44,694 bases of DNA from Candidatus Atribacteria bacterium (GTDB lineage Bacteria > Atribacterota > Phoenicimicrobiia > Phoenicimicrobiales > Phoenicimicrobiaceae): positions 1 to 44,694 of the forward strand of contig DOTB01000026.1 of NCBI GenBank assembly GCA_003513845.1, read 5' to 3'. The notes below the pieces were generated by a model. It saw nothing but the letters and a program-made list of their open reading frames with translations. It was not told where the DNA came from and ran no database searches. A program made the translations under genes and the position numbers. Numbering within the stretch: position 1 is the first letter of the stretch; each line of letters opens with the position of its first letter. Of the stretch, positions 31,590 to 40,871 are shown piece after piece.

Positions 31590-32989
31590 TGAAATGGATT
31601 GATATTAAAGCAGGGTTTAAAGATTTTTGGAATGAATTCAAGAATGTTAAATTTGGTTTATTCGGTTTAATTTTGTTATTTATATTTATCCTTGCTGTTT
31701 TTTTAAATCCTTACATTGTACCTTTCCCTGAAGCGAGTAGTCGTTGGCGAGATATTACTTATTGGGAAGATAATCCCGTCAGTGCTCCACCAGTATGGGT
31801 CAACTGGTTTTCTTCTACCAAAAGAGCCCCTTCTTTAATTATAAGAGAACATACTTTTTCAGAAGAGAAAATGAGGAAAATGAAATTGACCAGAACCATT
31901 TTTGAGTACGAATATTCCTATGACCTACCACCTCTGGATGTTATATTTCATGGTTATGCTAAGGGTTCACCAGTAATTATGTTAAACATAGAAAGGCCTG
32001 ATGGTCGGATTGTTGAACTGGTTAGGAGACCGATATCTAAAAGTGATGGGAAGATAGTCAGGATATCAATTGCCAAAGATACAAGAATTGAATCCTATAA
32101 TTTTGGCGCTAAATATGAAAGTCCTGAACAAAATCGAATTATACGAGAAATGGTTAAACCAACCAGTATTTTATTTTCCGAAGCAAAAGAGGGAATACTG
32201 GTTCATCCCACCCCACTTAAAGGAGCTTATAAAATAATTGCAGAGATTATCTTGCCCAGCGAGACTGATGTAGTGGAAGATGTGTACCTATCTCTTTCGG
32301 GAAGCGTTTCAGGTTGGCTCGGTACAGATAATTCCAAGAGAGATATATGGAGTGGGGTCGTAGCTGGTGTGAAATGGGCTTTGCTTATTGGATTATTAAC
32401 TGCTTTTACTGCAGTCTCTATCGGAGTAATTTATGGAGTGATGAGTGCTTATCTAGGCGGATGGAGGGACTCTTTAATGCAAAGAATCTTTGAACTTTTT
32501 GTGGGCATTCCTTTACTTCCGGTATTAATAGTAATGAGTGCGATATTTAAACCCAGTATCTGGATACTGATTATAATGATGAGTTGTTTTTTCTGGGTAG
32601 GGCCGGTAAAAACTGTACGGAGCATGGGGCTACAAATTAAAGAAGAGACCTATATTGAGGCTGCTCGTGCTCTGGGATCTTCCAGCAGCAGAATAATATT
32701 TAAACATATGGTGCCTCTACTTATCCCTTATTCTTTTGCCTCAATGGCCCTTTATGTCCCTAGTGCCATTGTGTATGAAGCATCTATTAGTCTGTTGGGG
32801 TTAGGTGATTCGACGATAGTAACCTGGGGGCAGATACTCCATGATGCCCTAACTGGCGGAGCAGTAATAAATGGTCTATGGTGGTGGGTTATCCCCCCTG
32901 GATTATTTATTGCTTTGATGGGTATGACTTTTGCATTTATCGGCTTTGCTATGGATAAAATTTTACATCCAAAATTAAGGACGAGGTAA
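31589..32989 (+). CDS. Peptide ABC transporter permease (DppC-like) with a large extracytoplasmic insert
   Basis: A 466-residue permease, about 160-170 residues longer than ordinary DppC. The membrane core is normal: first helix at about 23-45, then GWLGTDNSKRDIWSGVVAGVKWALLIG (from about 241) and the EAA loop EETYIEAARALGSSSSRIIFKHMVP. Between helix 1 and helix 2 lies a roughly 190-residue soluble region (about 50-240) predicted outside the membrane, with beta-like strands (FEYEYSYDLPPLDVIFHGYAKG, YKIIAEIILPSETD). It might contact the enlarged binding protein. It overlaps the upstream gene by one base. Confidence 0.93.
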   Translation: MKWIDIKAGFKDFWNEFKNVKFGLFGLILLFIFILAVFLNPYIVPFPEASSRWRDITYWEDNPVSAPPVWVNWFSSTKRAPSLIIREHTFSEEKMRKMKLTRTIFEYEYSYDLPPLDVIFHGYAKGSPVIMLNIERPDGRIVELVRRPISKSDGKIVRISIAKDTRIESYNFGAKYESPEQNRIIREMVKPTSILFSEAKEGILVHPTPLKGAYKIIAEIILPSETDVVEDVYLSLSGSVSGWLGTDNSKRDIWSGVVAGVKWALLIGLLTAFTAVSIGVIYGVMSAYLGGWRDSLMQRIFELFVGIPLLPVLIVMSAIFKPSIWILIIMMSCFFWVGPVKTVRSMGLQIKEETYIEAARALGSSSSRIIFKHMVPLLIPYSFASMALYVPSAIVYEASISLLGLGDSTIVTWGQILHDALTGGAVINGLWWWVIPPGLFIALMGMTFAFIGFAMDKILHPKLRTR

Positions 32990-32991
32990 AA

Positions 32992-33972
32992 ATGGCAGAT
33001 ACAAATGATATTTTGAAGGTAGAAAACCTAAAGATTAATTTTTTTACTCGTAAAGGGAAAGTCTATGCGGTTGATGATGTTTCATTTAGCTTGAAAAAGG
33101 GAGAAACCCTTGGTTTGGTTGGAGAGTCAGGATGTGGTAAAACAACTACTGTTTTAGGGTTGATGAAGATGATTCCTCCTCCAGGTAAAATCACTGGTGG
33201 TAGGATTTTAATAAAAGGGGAAGATATTATTCCCTTATCTGAAGATGAAATGAGAGAAAAGATACGATGGGAAAAAATTTCTATGGTCTTTCAGGGAGCG
33301 ATGAATTGCCTTACCCCAGTATATACTATTGGTAAGCAGATGATGGAAACTGTACAAGAACATAAAGAGATGGAGTATTTACAGGCAAAAAAGAGGATAA
33401 TAAATTATTTAAATTTAGTAGGCCTTCCTGAGGATATAATTCGCAGATACCCTCATGAACTGTCTGGAGGTATGAAACAAAGGGTAGTTATTGCCACAGC
33501 CCTCTTTTTAGAACCAGAAATTGTAATCTGTGATGAACCCACCACTGCCTTAGATGTAGTGGTTCAGGCGCAGATTATAAATCTTATAAAGAGATTAAAG
33601 AAAAAATTAGGTTTGTCGGTGATTTTTATTACTCATGACCTGGCTACAGAAGCAGAAGTTGCTGACCGCTTATTAGTAATGTATGCTGGTAAGTTGGTAG
33701 AAATCGGAACAAATGAACAGATTTACGGTAAAAGAGGGCCAATTCATCCTTATACCGAAAAACTACTTAAAGCTACTCCCCGACTCCACGAAAAAGTTGA
33801 GGAACTTTCTTTTATCCCCGGCACCCCCCCTGATTTGGTTGATCCCCCTTCAGGGTGCAGATTTCATCCACGTTGTTTAGAGGTAATGGAAAAGTGTAAA
33901 AAAGACATACCTTCCTTAATTGAAGTAGAGCCCGGACACTGGATAGCTTGTTGGAGGAATACCAATGATTAG
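32992..33972 (+). CDS. Peptide ABC transporter ATP-binding protein (DppD-like)
   Basis: A 326-residue cytosolic ATPase. Walker A GESGCGKTT (about 43-51), Q-loop MVFQGAMNCLTPVYTIG, signature LSGGMKQRV, Walker B IVICDEPTTALD and switch His in ITHDLATEAEVADR are all intact. The C-terminal OppD/OppF extension (SGCRFHPRCLEVMEKCKK) has cysteines (C-x8-C-x5-C pattern) that in family members hold an iron-sulfur cluster. It overlaps the next gene by eight bases. Confidence 0.95.
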   Translation: MADTNDILKVENLKINFFTRKGKVYAVDDVSFSLKKGETLGLVGESGCGKTTTVLGLMKMIPPPGKITGGRILIKGEDIIPLSEDEMREKIRWEKISMVFQGAMNCLTPVYTIGKQMMETVQEHKEMEYLQAKKRIINYLNLVGLPEDIIRRYPHELSGGMKQRVVIATALFLEPEIVICDEPTTALDVVVQAQIINLIKRLKKKLGLSVIFITHDLATEAEVADRLLVMYAGKLVEIGTNEQIYGKRGPIHPYTEKLLKATPRLHEKVEELSFIPGTPPDLVDPPSGCRFHPRCLEVMEKCKKDIPSLIEVEPGHWIACWRNTND

Positions 33973-34960
33973 CGAACCCATATTAAAAGTTGAAAATCTT
34001 AAAGAGTGGTTTCCAGTGAGACGCACTATAGCCCAAATCTTAAAAGGGGAACGAACCTGGATAAAAGCTGTTGATGGTATCACTTTTAGTATAAACCAAG
34101 GAGAAATCTTTGGCCTAGTGGGTGAATCGGGATGTGGGAAGACTACTACTGGAAAATTAATTATGAAGCTTTTAGAACCTAGTGAGGGAAAGATAATATT
34201 TAAAGGGAAAGATGTCACCCATCTTGAGGCTGACAAACTTAAAGAATACCGAAGGAATGTTCAGATGGTTTTTCAGGATCCCTATGCTTCTATAAATCCG
34301 AGATTTCGAGCCCAAGATGTCCTTGAAGAACCATTAATTATCCATCAAATGGGTGAAACCAGAGCAGAAAGAGAAAAAATTATTCGTCGTGCTTTGGAGG
34401 AAGTAAGGCTTATCCCTCCTGAGGAATTTATGGAGCGTTTCCCTCATATGTTAAGTGGGGGACAACGTCAAAGAGTGGCAACTGCAAGGACTCTAGTCTT
34501 GTCTCCGAGTATGATAGTAGCTGATGAACCGGTTTCTATGATTGATCTTTCTACCAGGGCAGAGATACTTCATATGATGAAGACTGTGCAAAGAGAATTA
34601 GGACTGACTTATCTCTATGTAACCCATGACCTTTCTACAGCGCGTTATTTTACGGATCGAATAGCAGTTATGTATTTAGGGAAGATTGTAGAGATGGGAG
34701 GAGCAGATGAAATTATTGATAATGCTTTTCATCCTTATACTAAAGCCTTAATTGCTGCTGTTTGTGAACCTATTCCTGGTAAGTCTAATACTATCAAAGA
34801 AGTTCCTATTAAAGGAGAAATACCTTCAGCTGCTAATATCCCTTCAGGCTGTAGATTCCATCCCCGATGTCTTTATGTTAAACCTCAATGCCAAGAAGAT
34901 GAACCTATTTTAAAAGAAATAGATTTAGGGCATCAAGTTGCCTGTCATTTAATTAGTTAG
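33965..34960 (+). CDS. Peptide ABC transporter ATP-binding protein (DppF-like)
   Basis: A 331-residue ATPase, partner of the preceding DppD-like subunit. Walker A GESGCGKTTTGKL, Q-loop MVFQDPYASINPRFRAQDVLEEPL, signature LSGGQRQRV, Walker B MIVADEPVSMIDLS (the Asp after the D-loop differs from the usual TSALD) and YVTHDLSTARYFTDR. The C-terminal extension SGCRFHPRCLYVKPQC again shows the oligopeptide-transporter type Cys pattern. It completes a five-subunit importer. Confidence 0.95.
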   Translation: MISEPILKVENLKEWFPVRRTIAQILKGERTWIKAVDGITFSINQGEIFGLVGESGCGKTTTGKLIMKLLEPSEGKIIFKGKDVTHLEADKLKEYRRNVQMVFQDPYASINPRFRAQDVLEEPLIIHQMGETRAEREKIIRRALEEVRLIPPEEFMERFPHMLSGGQRQRVATARTLVLSPSMIVADEPVSMIDLSTRAEILHMMKTVQRELGLTYLYVTHDLSTARYFTDRIAVMYLGKIVEMGGADEIIDNAFHPYTKALIAAVCEPIPGKSNTIKEVPIKGEIPSAANIPSGCRFHPRCLYVKPQCQEDEPILKEIDLGHQVACHLIS

Positions 34961-34975
34961 GAGATGATGTTTTGT

Positions 34976-36412
34976 ATGAAAGAGATATTAAAAAATATTT
35001 TAGATTGGTTAGAACCAAAGGTAAACTATGCCGATTTGAGATTTGTTCAAACTGAAGAGGAGAACATCGAAGTAGAAGATGGTATATTGTCTTCCTATAA
35101 TGTTTTAACTAATCGAGGAGTAGGAATGCGGGTATTGGCTGATGGTGCCTGGGGGTTTGCTGCTTCTAATAATTTAGACAAAATATCTTTACTAAAAACA
35201 GCTGCTAAGGCTTTAGACATTGCCCGAGCCTCTGCCCTTAGTAAAAAAGAAGACATTAAACTAGCTCCTGAGGATAAACATATTGATACTTATACTACTC
35301 CCATAATCAAAGATCCCTTTCAGGTTAGTCCTGCAGAAAAGATAGACCTTTTAGCAAAATCTACTAAAGTTATGTTAAAAGATAAAGTGAAGAAAAGTGA
35401 AGGCTCACTTAGTTTTTATAAGACCCATAAAATATTTATGTCTACCGAAGGTTCTGAAGTCGAGCAGACTATATTCGAATCTGGAGGGGGGATTGTAGCT
35501 TATGCTATTGGCGAAGGGGATTTTCAAAAACGCTCTTATCCTTCCAGTTTTGGAGGAGATTATGCTACTCGAGGCTATGAATTTATCGAGGAGATGAATC
35601 TATTAGAAAATGCTCCAAGAGTTGCAGAAGAAGCTAATCAATTGTTAACTGCTCTACCTGCTCCTATTGGTACAATGGATATTGTTTTAGGAGGCTCTCA
35701 ACTTGCCCTCCAGGTTCATGAATCCTGTGGGCATCCGGTAGAGTTAGACCGGGTTTTAGGGAAGGAAATTAGCTATGCGGGAGGAAGTTTCTTAACCCTG
35801 GACAAATTAAATAATTTCACTTATGGGAGTCCAGAGGTGACCATAGTGGCTGATGCAACTGTTCCAGGAGGATTAGGAACTTTTGGTTATGATGACGAAG
35901 GTGTTCCTGCCTCTAAAACTTATCTAGTAAAAAGAGGAAAGTTTGTGGGTTATTTAACATCGAGGGAAGATGCCTTCAAATTGGGACTTACAAGTAATGG
36001 TGCTGCCCGGGCACAAAGTTGGAATAGAATACCCCTGGTTAGAATGACTAATATTAACTTGTTACCCGGTAACTTAGAGCTGGATGAGCTTATAGGAGAT
36101 ATAAAGGAAGGTTTATATTTAGATTATAATAAGAGTTGGAGTATAGATGACAAGAGGATAAATTTCCAATTTGGTACGGAGATTGCTTGGGAAATAAAAA
36201 ATGGCAAGTTAGGGAGAATTTATAAAAATGCAGTCTATCAAGGTATAACTCCAGAATTTTGGAGATCTTGTGATGGAATAAGCTCTGAAAAATATTGGCA
36301 TATCTGGGGGGTACCAAATTGTGGCAAAGGGCAGCCGAGTCAAACGATGCATGTGGCACATGGCACATCCCCGGCAAGATTCAGAAAGGTAAAGGTAGGT
36401 GCTTCCAAATGA
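34976..36412 (+). CDS. tldD: TldD-type metalloprotease subunit
   Basis: A 478-residue cytosolic peptidase of the TldD/PmbA family. The zinc-binding HExxxH motif is present (VHESCGHPVELDRVLG, about residues 247-252), with the typical downstream DDEGVPASKTYLVKRGKFVGYLTSREDA. TldD works with TldE to cleave unfolded or modified small peptides. ATG 34976 is preferred because family members start MKEILKNILDWL-like; ATGs at 34964 and 34967 are too near the AGGAG site. It begins 15 bases after dppF and overlaps tldE by four bases, so peptide import and cleavage are encoded together. Confidence 0.93.
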   Translation: MKEILKNILDWLEPKVNYADLRFVQTEEENIEVEDGILSSYNVLTNRGVGMRVLADGAWGFAASNNLDKISLLKTAAKALDIARASALSKKEDIKLAPEDKHIDTYTTPIIKDPFQVSPAEKIDLLAKSTKVMLKDKVKKSEGSLSFYKTHKIFMSTEGSEVEQTIFESGGGIVAYAIGEGDFQKRSYPSSFGGDYATRGYEFIEEMNLLENAPRVAEEANQLLTALPAPIGTMDIVLGGSQLALQVHESCGHPVELDRVLGKEISYAGGSFLTLDKLNNFTYGSPEVTIVADATVPGGLGTFGYDDEGVPASKTYLVKRGKFVGYLTSREDAFKLGLTSNGAARAQSWNRIPLVRMTNINLLPGNLELDELIGDIKEGLYLDYNKSWSIDDKRINFQFGTEIAWEIKNGKLGRIYKNAVYQGITPEFWRSCDGISSEKYWHIWGVPNCGKGQPSQTMHVAHGTSPARFRKVKVGASK

Positions 36413-37752
36413 TAGATATAGATTCCGGGAAAGAACTTGTTAATAAGGTTAAGAATATTCTTAAGAAAAATTATGATTTCGAAATAATTACTTCAGGGTA
36501 TAAAAGTGAACTTACCAGATTTGCAGAATCTTACATCCACCAAAATGTAGCAGAAACAAATCTGAGTTTAACTGTAAAGGTAATATATGAAGATAGAATT
36601 GGCTCAGTACAGATGAATAGTCTCGATGAGTCCACTATTTCAAAAAATATAGAAAAGGCAATCGAAATAGCTAAAATTGCCCCTAAATTAGATTACCATT
36701 ACCGTCTGGTGACACCTCAAAGTTATAGTATAAAAAGTAAATATTCTGAAAAGACAGCGAATTTTACTCCTTTAAATAGAGCTCAATTAGTAAAACAACT
36801 AATAAAAGAAGTAAATCATAGAGGGTATGAGGCAGCGGGAGCTTTTAGAACAGAAGAATCTACCTTTCTGGTAGCAAATTCAGAAGGGGTGTTTGCCTTT
36901 GATAGGGGTACTAAGGCAGATTTTAATTGTGTTATCACCAGAGATAACTCTACAGCTCATACCTCATTTATAGATAGTGATATTAATAATTTTGATATAG
37001 ATAAAATAATTGATGTGTTATTAGAGACTGCTTTAAAAAATGTAGAACAGATAGAAATTGAGCCGGGGATGTATACAGTTATCCTTTCTCCGGAAGCTGT
37101 TGCGGAAATATTAAACTATACTGGCTATACTGCTTTTAACGGTAAGTTAATTATGGAAGGCAAGAGTTTCGTCTGCCATAATCAAGACAAAAATATTTTT
37201 CCAGAAAATATAACTGTTGCTGATGATCCTTTGGATAGATTCACTATGCCTATACCTTTTGATCTGGTGGGTTATCCTCGGAGAAAGATATATCTTGTAA
37301 AAGATGGGGTAGTTAAAGACGGAGTTTATGACTATCTTACTGCATTGAAATATAATAAAAAATGCACCGGAAATACCCTTTCGCCAGAATATGCTTCTTT
37401 TGGAGCCCTCCCCTTTAATCTGGTGATGGAAGAAGGAGAGAATTCTGTTGAAGAGATGATCTCATGTACCAAAAAGGGTATCTATATTTCCCGATTGCAT
37501 TATGTTAATATACTTAATCCTATGAGTATTCAATTAACCGGGATGACCCGTGATGGCACTTTCTTAATAGAAGATGGTAAGATAGGCAGGGCAATAAAGA
37601 ATATGAGATTTAATACCAGTGTAATAGATATGTTAAAGGGAGTAGATATGATTTCTACAGAGAGACAGACAAAGGAAGGGTTTGTTGGCCCAACAGTTGC
37701 CCCCTATCTCAGAACCAATAATTTTACTTTTTCTAGCAAAACAAGTTTTTAA
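36409..37752 (+). CDS. tldE: TldE/PmbA-type subunit
   Basis: A 447-residue paralogue of TldD without the HExxxH zinc motif, as in TldE/PmbA, which is the partner in the heterodimeric protease. Family features: YHYRLVTPQ region, EGVFAFDRGTKADFNCVI, VILSPEAVAEILNYTGYTAFNG, and the C-terminal GMTRDGTFLIEDGKIGRAIKNMRFN. ATG 36409 overlaps the tldD stop (ATGA); a longer open frame from 36295 lies inside tldD and is rejected. Confidence 0.93.
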   Translation: MIDIDSGKELVNKVKNILKKNYDFEIITSGYKSELTRFAESYIHQNVAETNLSLTVKVIYEDRIGSVQMNSLDESTISKNIEKAIEIAKIAPKLDYHYRLVTPQSYSIKSKYSEKTANFTPLNRAQLVKQLIKEVNHRGYEAAGAFRTEESTFLVANSEGVFAFDRGTKADFNCVITRDNSTAHTSFIDSDINNFDIDKIIDVLLETALKNVEQIEIEPGMYTVILSPEAVAEILNYTGYTAFNGKLIMEGKSFVCHNQDKNIFPENITVADDPLDRFTMPIPFDLVGYPRRKIYLVKDGVVKDGVYDYLTALKYNKKCTGNTLSPEYASFGALPFNLVMEEGENSVEEMISCTKKGIYISRLHYVNILNPMSIQLTGMTRDGTFLIEDGKIGRAIKNMRFNTSVIDMLKGVDMISTERQTKEGFVGPTVAPYLRTNNFTFSSKTSF

Positions 37753-37788
37753 AAAATGGAACAGAGGACTGTTTTCTGTTTCATTTTT
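37751..37788 (+). terminator. Hairpin between tldE and the aminopeptidase gene (TGACAG-like family)
   Basis: AAAATG and AACAG on the left pair with CTGTT and CATTTT on the right, with one mismatch and an 11-base loop, starting at the tldE stop. The T tail runs directly into the ribosome binding site AGGAGG of the next gene, so read-through is likely. Confidence 0.55.
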
Positions 37789-37799
37789 AGGAGGTAGAA

Positions 37800-38813
37800 A
37801 TGGATAAAATTAAGGTATTAAAAGAATTGGTAGATACTTTCGGGATAAGTGGCTTTGAGGAACCAATAAGAGAAAAGATCAAAGAATTATTCCCTCAAGT
37901 AAAATTTAAAGAAGATGAAGTAGGCAACCTTTCCACTACAGTAGGAAGTGGAGGAAAAAGAATTGCCTTTATGGCTCATATGGATGAGCTTGGATTTTTA
38001 ATTAATTATGTTGAGAATAATGGCTATCTGAGATTTAAGCCGATAGGTGGTTGGGATGTCAGAGGGGTCTATAATCGGGTAGCGGAAATATTAACTGACC
38101 AGGGGATGGTTCAGGGTATAATTGGGCTTAAACCACCACATCTATCTAAGAAAGAAGAATTTGAGAAAGTATTAAATTGGGATGAACTATATATAGATAT
38201 AGGGGTAGAAAGTGATCAGGAAGCGACTGAAAGAGGGATTATCCCTATTTTGCCAGCCAGATTAAAGAAGGATTTTACCATTCTTGGTGAAAAATATGTA
38301 GTTACCCGAGCTCTTGATGATAGAGTAGGATGCACACTAAATCTTCTTCTTTTAGAGGAATTTCTCCATAATTCTCCCCAAAATACTGTGACCTTAGTCT
38401 GGACTATACAGGAAGAGACCGGATTACGAGGGGCTCAAGCTTTTTCTGCTCGAAATTCTTTCGATGAAATTTATACTTTAGATACTGTTTCTGCAGGTAA
38501 TCTCCCCTGGGGGGACTTTCATCAGAGTCCTGCTCGTACTGGGGGAGGCCCGGTAATTAGATTGGCAGATAGAAAAGGAGTATCTTCCTTAAAACTCAGG
38601 AATTTTGTAAAAGAAATTGCTCAAAAAAATAAAATAAAAGTTCAGGAGATTGTAACCGGAGGAAGTACTGATGCCGCGGCCGCTTTTGAAGCGGGATTAA
38701 ATTCACTCCCAATATGCATTCCGGTAAAATATACCCACAGTCAGGTAGAAATGATGAGTATTGAAGATTACCACAATACTCTAAAATTACTTCTTTTAAT
38801 CAGTATAGGGTAA
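37800..38813 (+). CDS. M42 family metallo-aminopeptidase
   Basis: A 337-residue cytosolic di-metal aminopeptidase (glutamyl aminopeptidase/FrvX/PepA-DAP type) that forms large tetrahedral shells and trims peptides. Metal and catalytic motifs: AHMDELGF (H60, D62), TRALDDRVGC (bridging Asp), QEETGLRGA (catalytic and metal Glu), DTVSAGNLP (metal Asp) and KYTHSQVEM (metal His). AGGAGG lies six bases before ATG 37800. As the last gene of the Dpp-TldDE series it would finish breakdown of imported peptides to amino acids. Confidence 0.95.
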   Translation: MDKIKVLKELVDTFGISGFEEPIREKIKELFPQVKFKEDEVGNLSTTVGSGGKRIAFMAHMDELGFLINYVENNGYLRFKPIGGWDVRGVYNRVAEILTDQGMVQGIIGLKPPHLSKKEEFEKVLNWDELYIDIGVESDQEATERGIIPILPARLKKDFTILGEKYVVTRALDDRVGCTLNLLLLEEFLHNSPQNTVTLVWTIQEETGLRGAQAFSARNSFDEIYTLDTVSAGNLPWGDFHQSPARTGGGPVIRLADRKGVSSLKLRNFVKEIAQKNKIKVQEIVTGGSTDAAAAFEAGLNSLPICIPVKYTHSQVEMMSIEDYHNTLKLLLLISIG

Positions 38814-38843
38814 AATAAAAAGCGAAAATTTGTGAAACTTTAT

Positions 38844-38858
38844 CTCCTGACAATCTTG
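38844..38858. repeat. Fragment of the MITE-like element
   Basis: CTCCTGACAATCTTG matches the right end of the element at 18169-18261 except for one base near its start. No left end is visible here. ACTAACGACTAA follows, one of the low-complexity words. Confidence 0.35.
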
Positions 38859-38881
38859 CATTTTCTTTACTAACGACTAAT

Positions 38882-39466
38882 TTATCTAACTGAAGCTATA
38901 AAAATATTCCCGATAGCCAGGAGATCATCTTTCTTTGGTTTTCTTCCCTGGGATACATTTTCAAAGATAGCTCTTCCTAAGGCAGCAACCAAAGAATATA
39001 AAAACAGGTCTCCGCTTACTCTTTTACCAGAAGATAAAATGACTTCTCCAAACAGGTCGCCTGCTTCTTTCTGTTTTTTTCGTAATCTTTTAAAAAGCTC
39101 ATTTATTTTCTTCTTGCTTTCTTCCTTTTGCATAAAATCATAACCGATTCTTTCCATAACAATGAAAATTTTAGTATTCTCTTCCAAAAGATTTATATAA
39201 AAATCTATCATCATCTTAACCCGTTTTTTAATGTCATCTGTTGCAAAAATTATTTCGTTAATTTTTTCAAAAATCTTTTTTACATTTACTTCCATAAGTT
39301 CGGAAGCTAAATCTATTTTAGAAGGAAAATAATAATAGATAGTAGATTTTTTTACTCCCGAAAGGTGGGCAATATCATCCATAGTAGCTTCATAAAAACT
39401 CTTTTTAAAAAAAATTTCCCTCGCAGCTTCTAATATATTTTCTTTTTTATTAATATTTTCGTCCAT
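38882..39466 (-). CDS. TetR/AcrR family transcriptional regulator
   Basis: A 194-residue repressor. The N-terminal HTH is textbook (ILEAAREIFFKKSFYEATMDDIAHLSGVKKSTIYYYFPSKIDLASELM, about residues 9-55). The remainder is an all-helical ligand-binding and dimer domain of unknown specificity. ATG 39466 overlaps the stop of the beta-barrel gene (TAATG), while the frame could also begin at GTG 39478. It is the last gene of the RND operon, so it would be autoregulated if it binds the palindrome in the operon promoter at 44467-44480. Confidence 0.93.
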   Translation of the reverse strand: MDENINKKENILEAAREIFFKKSFYEATMDDIAHLSGVKKSTIYYYFPSKIDLASELMEVNVKKIFEKINEIIFATDDIKKRVKMMIDFYINLLEENTKIFIVMERIGYDFMQKEESKKKINELFKRLRKKQKEAGDLFGEVILSSGKRVSGDLFLYSLVAALGRAIFENVSQGRKPKKDDLLAIGNIFIASVR

Positions 39467-40695
39467 TAAAAAGACCACTCTCCCATCAAGTATAGTCCCT
39501 CTGCACTCCTCAACTGTCCCAGCTTTGAAGTTTGGTCACCAGAAACAGAAACATAAGAAAGAGTAATTGAAAAATTATCGGTAAAATCATAACTGGCACC
39601 AATAGAATTTATCATACTTCTGTCTTGAAGGCTGATTATGCCTAAATAATTAGGAGTAAATTTACTATCTTCGAAGTCTTTTCTGGCATTTAAAGAAATA
39701 TAAGGAGAACATTGATCTCCTTCTTCGAAGGCAAAGCCCCAGATAAAGCCTATATTTAAATAAAGGTCAAAAGAGGTAGTATAATCTGCGCCGATTACTG
39801 CTTTTAGATAGGAATCTTTTAGCATATCTTCACCTTGAACTTGCCAGGTTTGGGGGATTATATAAGCTAAATCTCCTCTTAGAGTAGCTCCTTCAATACC
39901 AGGAAAATCTCCCTGGAATTCAAGACCAAGAACATCTTTCTTGGGATATCCTAATCCTAAATCCAGAGACATTCCGGAAGGTTCTGGAACAACTTGTATG
40001 CTTTCGGGATAAGCATTTAAATAATAACCATTATAGTAACTGATAGCGGCATCAAATGAAGTAAAACTTCTTCCTAATTTTATTCCCCAAACTGGGTTTT
40101 CCGGAGTGTTATGAGTTATATTAATTGAGCTTATTTCTATTCCTTGAGCCTGGAATTGGGGGGTGAACATAGAAAGATACATTTGCTCTTCATATTTTTC
40201 TGGCATATAAGAAGGGACAAAAGAAGGCAGTACTATTGCCTGTAAATAAGTAATATCATTAAAATAGTAAGTTATATCAGAAGCTAATACTCCGTTTTTC
40301 TGGGGTATAGTAGTAAAAGACATTCTGGGAGGTAGGGGATTAAAATTATCTAAAGGGCTGAGTATATCTGCTGAACCCCAATTTACAATTAATTTACCTG
40401 CCCTGATATCGACTTGGGGAATGAGATCATAAGCACCTAAGTAAATTTCTTTAGGTATTATTGTAAAGGGCATGAAAGATCTATCACTATATTTGAGTAC
40501 CAAGTCTCCTTCAGCAAAAACTTCATCAGTAAAACTATGAATGTAGTTAAGATCTAAATTTAGAGTATTACTTAATTTTTGTTCACTAAGGCTGTATTGA
40601 CCAGAATAAGTCAAACTTCCAGAGAAATCTCCGGCATTAGCAGAAGCTGAAAATAACAAAATAATAAATATTACCAAAAAAATATTTTTTTTCAT
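39466..40695 (-). CDS. Putative outer-membrane beta-barrel protein
   Basis: A 409-residue exported protein with a clear signal peptide (about 1-21, ending SASANA). The mature part is rich in alternating aromatic/hydrophobic strands (GSLTYSGQYSLSE, FSITLSYVSVSGD), has no cysteine-based lipobox and ends in GLYLMGEWSF, the terminal Phe typical of BAM-assembled barrels. It resembles DUF1302-type barrels that accompany RND exporters and LolA-like proteins. No family is certain. Encoded with the exporter and lipid carrier-like protein, it could be the outer-membrane end of a lipid export or import path. Confidence 0.7.
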   Translation of the reverse strand: MKKNIFLVIFIILLFSASANAGDFSGSLTYSGQYSLSEQKLSNTLNLDLNYIHSFTDEVFAEGDLVLKYSDRSFMPFTIIPKEIYLGAYDLIPQVDIRAGKLIVNWGSADILSPLDNFNPLPPRMSFTTIPQKNGVLASDITYYFNDITYLQAIVLPSFVPSYMPEKYEEQMYLSMFTPQFQAQGIEISSINITHNTPENPVWGIKLGRSFTSFDAAISYYNGYYLNAYPESIQVVPEPSGMSLDLGLGYPKKDVLGLEFQGDFPGIEGATLRGDLAYIIPQTWQVQGEDMLKDSYLKAVIGADYTTSFDLYLNIGFIWGFAFEEGDQCSPYISLNARKDFEDSKFTPNYLGIISLQDRSMINSIGASYDFTDNFSITLSYVSVSGDQTSKLGQLRSAEGLYLMGEWSF

Positions 40696-40736
40696 AATTA
40701 TGTTTTTCTCCTTTATTATAAGTTATTTGGTTATTT

Positions 40737-40799
40737 GGTTATCTAGTTAACTGGTTTGATATTAATTCTTCAACTAATTAACCAGATAACTAGATAACC
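40737..40799. repeat. TTAGTTGG-type long hairpin inside the RND operon
   Basis: GGTTATCTAGTTAACTGGTT (40737-40756) matches the complement of 40780-40799 at 19 of 20 positions; loop 23 bases. It lies in the 176-base gap between the LolA-like and barrel genes. Flanking words (TTAGTTGG, CTAACGCAATACGC, TTCACTAACGACTA) recur at 8190-8475 and 30412-30520. Confidence 0.75.
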
Positions 40800-40871
40800 A
40801 ACTAACTAATCCCTAACGCAATACGCTCTACGTTATTTTTCTTCACTAAATACTATTCACTAACGACTATT

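Noticed and set aside
36295..36408. N-terminal extension of TldE
   Set aside because: It overlaps the 3' end of tldD out of frame; ATG 36409 in the ATGA overlap is the natural start.
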